Origin: JACTUC01 sp964477685
GTDB taxonomy: Archaea; Thermoproteota; Methanomethylicia; Methanomethylicales; Methanomethylicaceae
Assembly (NCBI GenBank): GCA_964477685.1
Contig: CAYZHK010000049.1
Span: forward strand, 1-11,134
DNA: 11,134 bases
Direction: 5' to 3'
This document shows, piece by piece, positions 5,358 through 11,134 of this stretch. The notes beneath the pieces were generated by a model. The model saw nothing but the letters and a program-made list of their open reading frames with translations. It was not told the origin of the DNA and did not search any database. Numbering within the stretch: the first letter of the stretch is position 1; the number at the start of each line of letters is the position of its first letter. The position numbers were made by a program, and so were the translations under genes.

Positions 5358-6393
5358 AGGTCGTAATCTTGCCCATCTGGTCCGTGTCCGAAGCCCTCCT
5401 TATCTCGAGGGCGATGCGCCTCCCCATACTCATCGGCACGTCGTAGATCAGGTCGCTGTAGGGCGAGCCTCCCACATACAGGTTTGTCCCTGCCACTATC
5501 CTGCCAGAGAATTCAAAGGTGAAAAGCTTTCCGTCCTCGTCGCAGATCATCTCCAGGCAGAAGGGCCCGATCATTCCCGGCGGCACCAGCCTCTTGGCAG
5601 CCTTGACGAAGCCTTCGCCGGCTTCAAAGACATCCATGAGGAGCGACTCCCGTAGAACAATGGGGATGTTCCCCATAACCCTGAAGGTGGGGACGGGGTT
5701 AATCTCGAGCTGGTCCTTGGCTGTGATCCTTCCCAGGCCGTCCACGCTCGACTCATAGCGCCTGTCGCAGCCAAGCAGCTCCACCTCCCCCCTCAGCGGG
5801 GAATAGAAGAAGTGGGGGTACATCGTTACGCCCATGACATACTCCTGGACGAAGACCCGCTCCACCTCCCCCTTCTTGAGGAGTCCCCGTCTTGAGACCT
5901 GCTCCAGCTTCTCCTCCAGGTCCTTCGCCCCCCTGGCAATGAAGTAGCCCCGGCCCCCCTCGGCTCCCGGCAGCTTGACTATCACAGGCCTATCGATCCG
6001 CTCTCCGGGCCCGAAGACCCGGGGGACAGCGATTCCCGCCTCCTTGAGTATGCGGTCCTTGAGGCTACGGTCGAACTCCCATCTGAAGATGAACCTGTTG
6101 CCGAAGACCCTGGGCCTGAACCCCTTCTCGAACTCCTCAAGCTTCCCGCCAGATATCAGCGTCCCGTGGGGGACCAACATGGACCCGCCCTCTGATATCT
6201 GGGCCTGCACCTCGTTCTTGAGGAGATCCTCCACCGCGTCGATGGAGACGGTCCTGTCCGTAAGGCCGTAGCGGGAGTAGAGCCCCTCCCGCCCTCTCAG
6301 GCAGAGGAGGACCGTCCCAAGCCCCTCGTCCCTTGCCCCCTTGAGGATCTGGAGGGCAGAGTGGGAGCCTATTACGGCGATGGACGGCCTCAT
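5356..6393 (-). CDS. purP: PurP, formate-dependent FAICAR synthetase (likely catalytic copy)
   Basis: PurP is the archaeal ATP-grasp ligase that joins formate to AICAR, making FAICAR in the last-but-one step of IMP synthesis. The 345-residue product has the N-terminal GSHSAL (9-14), VPHGTLI (74-80), FGNR (97-100), the glycine-rich nucleotide loop VKLPGAEGGRGYF (139-151), QEYVMG (183-188), FFYSPLRGEVELLGCDRRYES (195-215), KDQLEIN (226-232), PPGMIGPFCLE (271-281) and FEFSGRIVAGTN (293-304). From memory these match Methanocaldococcus jannaschii PurP closely, including the GGRGYF loop. The first helix found in that protein, about 17 residues, is absent. Its ATG overlaps the stop of the preceding paralogue by four bases (ATGA), so the two are translationally coupled. 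Family identity is certain; catalytic competence is inferred from the retained loop. Confidence 0.93.
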   Translation of the reverse strand: MRPSIAVIGSHSALQILKGARDEGLGTVLLCLRGREGLYSRYGLTDRTVSIDAVEDLLKNEVQAQISEGGSMLVPHGTLISGGKLEEFEKGFRPRVFGNRFIFRWEFDRSLKDRILKEAGIAVPRVFGPGERIDRPVIVKLPGAEGGRGYFIARGAKDLEEKLEQVSRRGLLKKGEVERVFVQEYVMGVTMYPHFFYSPLRGEVELLGCDRRYESSVDGLGRITAKDQLEINPVPTFRVMGNIPIVLRESLLMDVFEAGEGFVKAAKRLVPPGMIGPFCLEMICDEDGKLFTFEFSGRIVAGTNLYVGGSPYSDLIYDVPMSMGRRIALEIRRASDTDQMGKITT

Positions 6394-7487
6394 GTGACTA
6401 TCTCCTTCAGCCTCCCGGTCTCCAGGGCCTCTCGGACCTCCCTGGCAATCCTCCTGCCGACGCTCATTGGTATGCCGTGGGCATACTTGGTGTAGGGGCT
6501 GGTCGTGCCGATCACCGGACTCCCGGGAACCCTAGGGGAGACATCGAAGATGACTATCTCCTGGTCCTTGTTGACCGCCCCCTGAAGGGCGAAGGACCCT
6601 ATCATGCCGGGCGGGTACTCCCTCTTCACCGCGTGAGCGAATTTTATGCCGTTCTCCAGGACCTGCTCCAGCATCGACTCCCTCACCGTCGCCCCCATGT
6701 GGCCTATCTCTATGTTCTGCAGCACCACGTCCGTCTCCAGCTGCTGCCTGGCAGGGAGTGAGACGAAGTCATGGAGGTTTGTCTGGAGCCTCCTGTCTAT
6801 GCCCATGAACTCCACCTCCCCGCTCAGCGGCGAGTAGAAGTAGTTGAAGTTGAAGTAGGTGCCGACCACATACTCCTCAATGACAGCCCTCTCCAGGTCC
6901 TCCCTCCGTATGAGGCCCTTTGCAATCCTCTCCTCGGATTTCTTCCTGAAATCCGCCTCGTCGGTTACGGTGAAGAAGGCCCTCTCAATCTTCCTCCTCG
7001 CCTCCTGGACCTTCACTATGGCCAGGCCGTCGATCTCGGCCGGGGACCTGTACTTCCTGGGCTGCCTGACCCCAGCCCTCTCCAGGAGGTAGTACTGGTT
7101 CCTCTCGGCCGTCCTCTCCTCTGCCCTCAGGATCCAGCGGTTCCCGAAGAGGGGCACCCTGAAGCTCCCCTCTATCGCGTCGTAGGGGACGTAGGTGGTG
7201 AAGGCCCTGTGGGGGACAAAGACCGTGTTCCTCTCCCTCAGCAGCGCCTGGTTTGCCTCATCCGTGATCTGGCTGAACCTCTCCAGGACGATGGCCTCGT
7301 CCACAACCCTCCGGTACATCCTGTAGGGCAGCTCCCTCCCCCTCTGGCAGACAACGACTGTCCTGAAGCCCTCATCCTTCGCCCCGTCGGAGATGTCCAG
7401 CGCCGAGTGGCTCCCCAGGGAGCCAATGGTGATCTTCTTCGGATCGTAACCTTCAACGATATTCCATACTTCCTCTCTGGAGATCAT
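6390..7487 (-). CDS. PurP paralogue with altered nucleotide loop
   Basis: This 365-residue protein is a second member of the PurP ATP-grasp family and first gene of the operon. It keeps the scaffold: LGSHSAL (24-30), VPHRAF (91-96), FGNRWILR (114-121), IEEYVVG (203-209), FYSPLSGEVEFMGIDRR (217-233), PPGMIGSFAL (292-301) and MSVGRRIARE (341-350). It departs exactly where the neighbour is most conserved. The glycine-rich loop is replaced by VKVQEARRKIERAFF (158-172), YESSVDG by LQTNLHD (234-240), and SGRIVAGTN by SPRVPGSPV (317-325). Either it uses another substrate, or it has lost catalysis and serves as a partner of the downstream PurP. More than one PurP subgroup exists among archaea, and a M. 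jannaschii paralogue is known to me without an assigned function. ATG 7487 is backed by a TATA box at 7522-7530. Confidence 0.88.
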   Translation of the reverse strand: MISREEVWNIVEGYDPKKITIGSLGSHSALDISDGAKDEGFRTVVVCQRGRELPYRMYRRVVDEAIVLERFSQITDEANQALLRERNTVFVPHRAFTTYVPYDAIEGSFRVPLFGNRWILRAEERTAERNQYYLLERAGVRQPRKYRSPAEIDGLAIVKVQEARRKIERAFFTVTDEADFRKKSEERIAKGLIRREDLERAVIEEYVVGTYFNFNYFYSPLSGEVEFMGIDRRLQTNLHDFVSLPARQQLETDVVLQNIEIGHMGATVRESMLEQVLENGIKFAHAVKREYPPGMIGSFALQGAVNKDQEIVIFDVSPRVPGSPVIGTTSPYTKYAHGIPMSVGRRIAREVREALETGRLKEIVT

Positions 7488-7521
7488 CCAAACCGACCAA
7501 CTGAGGTTAAGTTCCTAAGGG

Positions 7522-7537
7522 TATTTAATTCCTTTCA
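7522..7537 (-). promoter_or_regulatory. BRE/TATA promoter of the purP-purP-phosphorylase operon
   Basis: The minus strand reads GAAAGG (BRE-like, 7531-7537) followed by AATTAAATA (7522-7530). Expected transcription start is near 7500, giving a leader of about 12 bases before ATG 7487. It faces away from the dehydrogenase promoter about 65 bases further right. Confidence 0.6.
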
Positions 7538-7595
7538 GGGGGTCCATCCTCACAGGCGCTTGGCCGGGAGAGGCACCCCGCCTGGAGTCAGGTCA

Positions 7596-7604
7596 TTTTT
7601 ATTA
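7596..7604 (+). promoter_or_regulatory. TATA box of the dehydrogenase-PRPP synthetase operon
   Basis: TTTTTATTA lies about 39 bases before the ATG at 7639, predicting transcription from about 7625. The short leader holds GTGAT (7630-7634), a partial match to the archaeal GGTGATC ribosome site four bases before the ATG. The 60 bases between this box and the divergent operon promoter hold no recognisable operator. Confidence 0.55.
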
Positions 7605-7638
7605 GGTTACAGCGCCAATACTTGGCACAGTGATTGTC

Positions 7639-8820
7639 ATGGAAACCAAGCCGCTGCACCCCCTCCTCAGGTCGTATTCCTACAACTCCCCGACCCGACT
7701 GGTCTTCGGGACCGGCTCCCTGGAGAGGCTAAGGGACGAACTCAGGCTCTATGCCCCCAGCAAGGTCGCCCTCATAGCAGGTGGCTCCGTTTCGAAGGCG
7801 CCCGCCTACAAAAAGGCGCTGGAGATTCTGCCGGCGGAAGCAGTCCTGGAGTTCAAGGGGGTACCGCCCGAGCCTAACGAGGGGGCGCTCGCTACCCTGA
7901 CGGAGGAGATCTGCAGGGAAGGGGCCGACCTGATCATCGGACTGGGAGGGGGAAGCTCCATGGACATGGCAAAGCTGGCCTCCCTCATAGCCGGCAACCG
8001 GAAGAGCCCGCTCCCCTCCTTCAGGGGTGAGCCGATTGCCAAGAGGGGGCCTCCGGTGATCACCATACCTACGATCGCAGGGACGGGCTCCGAGGTGACC
8101 CCCATATCAGTCATTACGGAGAGGGGGGTCAAGCTGGCCCTGAACCATCCCTTCCTCTATCCGGCGCTGAGCATAATTGATCCTCTCCTCTCCCTTTCGG
8201 CCCCACCGTCCGCAACCGCCTCGGCTGGGATCGATGCCCTCAACCACGCCGTAGAGTCCCTAATGAGCCTCGAGTCAAACCCGATCACCGCATCCCTTGC
8301 CTTCGAGGCGATAAATCTGGCCGACGACTGCCTGGAGCGGGCCTTCGCCAATGGCGAGGACCTTGAGGCGAGGAACGGCCTTGCATTGGCCTCGGCAATG
8401 GCTGGCATGGCCTTCTCCAACACCGGCCTATGCATCACCCACGGCATCGCGTACACCTATGCGGTGAGGCTCGGGCTGCCCCACGGGACCTCGGTGGCCC
8501 TTGCAGAACCCTACGTTATAGAGTTCAACGCCCCCGCCATGCCGGGGAAAATCGAAGTGATAGCGGCCGGCCTTGGCGTTGATACCGAGGGGCTTTCGGC
8601 CAGGGAAGCCGGCGAGGCGGTAGCCCTGAGATACCTCGAGATAATGGGCACCCTTGGCCTTCCCATGAGCCTCGAGGACCTGGGGCTCGGCGAAGGGGAC
8701 CTTGAGCCCCTCGTTGACGACTTCCTCAAGAACCAGTCCCGCTTCATGGCTAGGAACCCCCGTCGCCCCTCGAGGAAGGAGCTCCTCGATCTCTACAGGA
8801 CCATGCTGGAGGGCTACTAG
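7639..8820 (+). CDS. Iron-dependent alcohol dehydrogenase family protein
   Basis: Group III alcohol dehydrogenases are cytoplasmic NAD(P)-dependent oxidoreductases with a catalytic iron or zinc. The 393-residue product from ATG 7639 has the dinucleotide motif GLGGGSSMD at 101-109, IPTIAGTGSEVTP at 143-155 and the four expected metal ligands: D199 and H203 in IDALNHAVES, H268 in THGIA and H282 in LPHGT. The histidine usually four residues after H268, close to the nicotinamide, is tyrosine here (HGIAY instead of HGxAH). The C-terminal NPRRPSRKELLDLYR matches the usual family ending. The family includes butanol, lactaldehyde and hydroxyacid-oxoacid dehydrogenases, and the substrate cannot be assigned. 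GTG 7630 would add three codons but coincides with the ribosome-site-like GTGAT, so ATG 7639 is preferred. PRPP synthetase follows after 12 bases. Confidence 0.9.
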   Translation: METKPLHPLLRSYSYNSPTRLVFGTGSLERLRDELRLYAPSKVALIAGGSVSKAPAYKKALEILPAEAVLEFKGVPPEPNEGALATLTEEICREGADLIIGLGGGSSMDMAKLASLIAGNRKSPLPSFRGEPIAKRGPPVITIPTIAGTGSEVTPISVITERGVKLALNHPFLYPALSIIDPLLSLSAPPSATASAGIDALNHAVESLMSLESNPITASLAFEAINLADDCLERAFANGEDLEARNGLALASAMAGMAFSNTGLCITHGIAYTYAVRLGLPHGTSVALAEPYVIEFNAPAMPGKIEVIAAGLGVDTEGLSAREAGEAVALRYLEIMGTLGLPMSLEDLGLGEGDLEPLVDDFLKNQSRFMARNPRRPSRKELLDLYRTMLEGY

Positions 8821-8832
8821 GGGCGCCACAGG

Positions 8833-9714
8833 ATGCTCATCACTTTCGGATCCGCAGGTGAGGTGCTGGCCAGATCCGTCGCCGGCACCCTCGGTCTGCC
8901 ACTGTTGGAGCCCAACAGGAGGGTATTCCCCGACGGCGAGCAGTATATCCGCGTTGGGAGCGATGTCCGAGGCCAAGACGTGGCGGTCTTCCAGTCCCTT
9001 GCCTACGATCCGGACCGGCTGCTGATCGAGTACACGCTGCTGGTTGACGCGCTCAGGGGTGGAGGGGCCAGATCCGTGGTGGGGGTTATACCATACCTTG
9101 CCTATGCCCGGCAGGACAGCGTTTTCGACCCCAACGAACCCGTCAGCGCAAAACTAATTCCGAGAATCATCGAGTCCGCTGGAACGGACCGCCTAATTAC
9201 GATCGACATGCACCTCCACAGGTTCAAATCACCAAGCGATGTTTTCACTGTGCCTGCCCTAAACCTTTCTGCCATGCCCATTCTTGCGGAGCAATATAGG
9301 AAACTTGTCCACTCCTCCGCTGCGACCGTTGTTGGTCCTGACCTAGAATCTGGGCAGTGGGCAAGGGTTGTTGCAGGACTGCTTGATGCCCCTTGTATGG
9401 TCTTGGAGAAAGAGCGGTTAGGTGACAGGGACGTTCGGATCAGGGGCGAATTACCCCTTAAGGGCAAAGCAGCACTGGTCGTGGACGACATAGTCAGTAC
9501 TGGGAAAACCATGATTGAGGTCATTAGATGGTTAAAGCAGGAGGGTGCTAATAGGATCGACGCACTTGTAACACATGCATTGCTAGTGGAAGAGGCTGAG
9601 GAAAAAATGAAGAACGCCGGCTTGGATGAGCTCATTTGCTCGGATACTGTCCCTGGACGCCAAGGTACAGTCAGTGTTGCATCGATCATTGCTCGCGCCT
9701 TGAAAAAAAGCTAG
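8833..9714 (+). CDS. prs: Ribose-phosphate pyrophosphokinase (PRPP synthetase)
   Basis: Prs transfers pyrophosphate from ATP to ribose 5-phosphate, giving PRPP for purine, pyrimidine, histidine and NAD synthesis. The 293-residue product is of archaeal length. It shows FPDGEQYIR at 32-40, the catalytic flexible loop PYLAYARQD at 87-95, the cation site DMHLHRFKSP at 125-134, VVGPDLESGQWAR at 166-178, the lysine-containing KERLGDRDVRI at 193-203, and the PRPP-binding loop VVDDIVSTGKTM at 216-227. All catalytic elements are intact. It begins 12 bases after the dehydrogenase stop and so belongs to the same transcript. Codon use changes inside the gene: by hand count about 75% of the first 100 codons end in G or C, against about 53% of the remaining 193. 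The reading frame is uninterrupted across the change. Confidence 0.96.
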   Translation: MLITFGSAGEVLARSVAGTLGLPLLEPNRRVFPDGEQYIRVGSDVRGQDVAVFQSLAYDPDRLLIEYTLLVDALRGGGARSVVGVIPYLAYARQDSVFDPNEPVSAKLIPRIIESAGTDRLITIDMHLHRFKSPSDVFTVPALNLSAMPILAEQYRKLVHSSAATVVGPDLESGQWARVVAGLLDAPCMVLEKERLGDRDVRIRGELPLKGKAALVVDDIVSTGKTMIEVIRWLKQEGANRIDALVTHALLVEEAEEKMKNAGLDELICSDTVPGRQGTVSVASIIARALKKS

Positions 9715-9720
9715 GAAAAA
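9703..9720 (-). terminator. T-tracts likely terminating the MobA-like gene
   Basis: On the minus strand, T5 (9716-9720) and T7 (9703-9709) follow about 60-75 bases past the stop of the MobA-like gene, the second inside the 3' end of the convergent prs gene. On the plus strand a T5 tract at 9777-9781, preceded by the palindrome AGCGCT, could end prs. The 65-base gap holds no gene. Confidence 0.4.
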
Positions 9721-9779
9721 TCAAGTCCCCACTCGCCCACCCGAAAGCAGTGCCTTCCGATGCCCCAAGAGCGCTGTTT

Positions 9780-10460
9780 TTAAATCAAGAAAGGGGCTTT
9801 CATGATTTTGTGTGCCGACATCGCCATCTTCCCATATGTACGAAGCGATCGCGCATCATTTTTAGCGAGATTTTTCAGCATTGTCTCAGCCAATTCGAAG
9901 TCAGAAGGCCTATTGATATTGAAAAAAGAAGCCGGCTCTATGCCTAGAGTGGCTATCTCGATAAATATTGCATTCATTGCTAGGGCCAATGACTTCAAAT
10001 TGGGAATGATTTTCCCTAATGGCAAATGTGACTTAAGGTAGAGCGCAGCCATCGGCTCTGCATAGCCATTTGGCCAAACTGGCACTACAGCACCGCATCC
10101 TTTTAGCTTTGGTAGAAGAAGATGCGGGAGGCGATTGTCGAGGAATGGTGTGTCGCAGCCCATCAGGAAAAGCATCTCCTCTTCGACCTGTGCCATAGAT
10201 TCTGGCAACGAGCCGGGAAACGGCAGTGTCCCTCTATCAAATATTATTGAAGCGTCGGATCCTCTCATTATCCCGCTTAGGCGGTCAGCTTGTGGCCTGC
10301 TGTTCAAGAGCACGTAAACCCTCGGGGATATGTCGAAGGCGCAGTCCAGTGCGTATGATATGAGAGGGCGGTCTCCAAGCCAGGCCAGTGGCTTAAATTC
10401 ACCCAACCTGGTCGAAGCCCCGCCTGCTGCAATGATGACTGCAAAAGGCCTTTCTAGCAA
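9780..10460 (-). CDS. MobA-like nucleotidyltransferase
   Basis: The 226-residue product has the Rossmann-like nucleotidyltransferase fold of the MobA family: VIIAAGGASTRLGEFKPL at 8-25 (nucleotide loop with the conserved lysine K23), LFLMGCDTPFL at 97-107 with the metal-binding aspartate D103, EPMAALY at 135-141 and FFNINRPSDFELAE at 179-192. MobA attaches GMP to molybdopterin; relatives act on CTP-linked lipids, cobinamide phosphate or sugars. The AGGxSTRLG form is not typical of bacterial MobA (AGGxSSRMG), so the substrate is open. About 30 residues extend beyond the usual family end. The start is TTG at 10460: a TGA lies two codons upstream and excludes anything earlier. GGTGA is found on the minus strand at 10464-10468, six bases from its GG to the start. 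The gene follows the corrinoid protein gene by 93 bases. Confidence 0.82.
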   Translation of the reverse strand: MLERPFAVIIAAGGASTRLGEFKPLAWLGDRPLISYALDCAFDISPRVYVLLNSRPQADRLSGIMRGSDASIIFDRGTLPFPGSLPESMAQVEEEMLFLMGCDTPFLDNRLPHLLLPKLKGCGAVVPVWPNGYAEPMAALYLKSHLPLGKIIPNLKSLALAMNAIFIEIATLGIEPASFFNINRPSDFELAETMLKNLAKNDARSLRTYGKMAMSAHKIMKAPFLI

Positions 10461-10530
10461 TTGTCACCAACCCCATATCATGGTCAAGTCCAGTTTGAGG
10501 AGCACAGATAGATGTGCCATCGCCATCCCA

Positions 10531-10538
10531 ATTATACA
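10531..10538 (-). promoter_or_regulatory. TATA-like box before the MobA-like gene
   Basis: The minus strand reads TGTATAAT in the 93-base gap after the corrinoid gene. Predicted transcription start is near 10510, leaving a leader of about 50 bases that ends in GGTGACAA before the TTG start. Evidence is motif and spacing only. Confidence 0.35.
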
Positions 10539-10553
10539 AAATAGGGCGCCATT

Positions 10554-11134
10554 CTAGTGCCGTTTTGCTAAAATCTTCTCTCCTGCTAGGACCGCCTTGG
10601 CCGCATCTGGAGCAAACCCATCTGCTCCTATGGAATTGGCATACTCCTGCGACACAGGCGCGCCACCAACCATCAGCCCCACCTCGGACGATATCCCTTG
10701 CTTTGCCATCATGTCCGCTAGGTCCTTCATCCGCAGCATCGATGTTGTCATAAGGGCAGAGACGGCAATTATATCTGCTTGGGACTCTTTGGCTTTATCA
10801 ATGAAACTCTGCAATGGAACATCGTTGCCAAGGTCGAAGATCTGCCAACCAGCGCCAATGAACATCAGTTTAACAAGGTTCTTGCCTATGTCGTGGACAT
10901 CCCCTTCGATGGTGCCAATTACAATCTTTCCGGCTATCTTTGATTGATCAATTTTTATATGTGGTTTGACTATGTCGACGCCTGCATACATCGCCTGGGC
11001 CGCCACTATGACATCGGGGAGGTAATATTCACAGTTTTCATACTTCTCGCCCACGACTTTCATTCCCCGACTGAGTGCATCGTTGATGATTTTATATGGC
11101 TCAACGCCAGTTGTGAGAGCCTCCTTCACCAAGG
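10554..11134 (-). CDS. Methyltransferase cognate corrinoid protein (partial, N-terminus outside window)
   Basis: These proteins carry a cobamide whose cobalt shuttles a methyl group from a substrate-specific methyltransferase to an acceptor-side enzyme such as MtbA or MtaA. The visible 193 codons cover most of the helical cap domain and the whole B12-binding domain. The base-off/His-on motif is intact: GDVHDIG at about 77-83 with the cobalt-ligating histidine, followed by SALMTTSM and VGGAPVSQEYANSIGADGF. YYLPDV in the cap is also typical. The frame continues through the window end; the TTG near the edge is probably internal, because the family is usually about 210-220 residues and starts with one more helix. 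MtaC, MtbC, MttC and MtmC cannot be separated by these motifs, and no methyltransferase gene is visible; it may lie just beyond the right edge. The stop codon is TAG. Confidence 0.92.
   Translation of the reverse strand, partial: LVKEALTTGVEPYKIINDALSRGMKVVGEKYENCEYYLPDVIVAAQAMYAGVDIVKPHIKIDQSKIAGKIVIGTIEGDVHDIGKNLVKLMFIGAGWQIFDLGNDVPLQSFIDKAKESQADIIAVSALMTTSMLRMKDLADMMAKQGISSEVGLMVGGAPVSQEYANSIGADGFAPDAAKAVLAGEKILAKRH

Noticed and set aside
6771..7877. A 368-codon plus-strand open frame across the upstream purP gene and the start of the dehydrogenase gene
   Set aside because: It is antisense to a clearly conserved PurP protein and overlaps the dehydrogenase in another frame. Its product is rich in Pro, Leu and Val without motifs, the usual mirror of a GC-rich gene.

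Overview
The window is archaeal chromosome. The evidence is a group II chaperonin (thermosome), the archaeal/eukaryotic-type RNA polymerase subunit RpoK, two PurP-family proteins (ATP-grasp enzymes of archaeal purine synthesis), an Ard1/Naa10-type N-acetyltransferase, an archaeal-type PRPP synthetase, TATA boxes placed 25-40 bases before starts, and oligo-T terminators. A corrinoid protein at the right edge points to a methyl-transfer metabolism such as methylotrophic methanogenesis or methyl-compound use. The lineage cannot be fixed from this window; a TACK-like archaeon such as Methanomethylicia or Bathyarchaeia is only a guess.

Layout. Positions 1-2039: a plus-strand unit of thermosome and rpoK, separated by 2 bases and closed by an oligo-T terminator. 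Positions 2196-2421: a promoter and a small two-helix membrane protein. Positions 2431-4029: three minus-strand genes (Ard1-like acetyltransferase, a zinc-ribbon-like protein of unknown function, a small TOPRIM protein), each with a TATA-like box in front. Positions 4030-4638: a mostly gene-free stretch holding a doubtful 75-residue minus-strand frame and a triple T7 terminator. Positions 4639-7487: a tight minus-strand operon of two divergent PurP paralogues and a nucleoside phosphorylase. Positions 7488-7638: a divergent promoter region. Positions 7639-9714: a plus-strand pair, iron-type alcohol dehydrogenase and PRPP synthetase. Positions 9780-11134: minus-strand MobA-like nucleotidyltransferase and, cut by the window end, a methyltransferase corrinoid protein.

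How the genes work together. The middle of the window is about nucleotides: PRPP synthetase feeds purine synthesis, PurP performs its formate-dependent formylation step, and the phosphorylase recovers bases and ribose 1-phosphate. Thermosome and rpoK are general housekeeping.

No tRNA, rRNA, CRISPR array, insertion sequence or defence cassette was recognised. The window does not contain an obvious new system. The points most worth a second look are the divergent PurP pair, a sharp change in codon composition inside the PRPP synthetase gene that continues to the right edge, the unknown zinc-ribbon-like protein, and the coding-like but start-less frame near 4124-4420.
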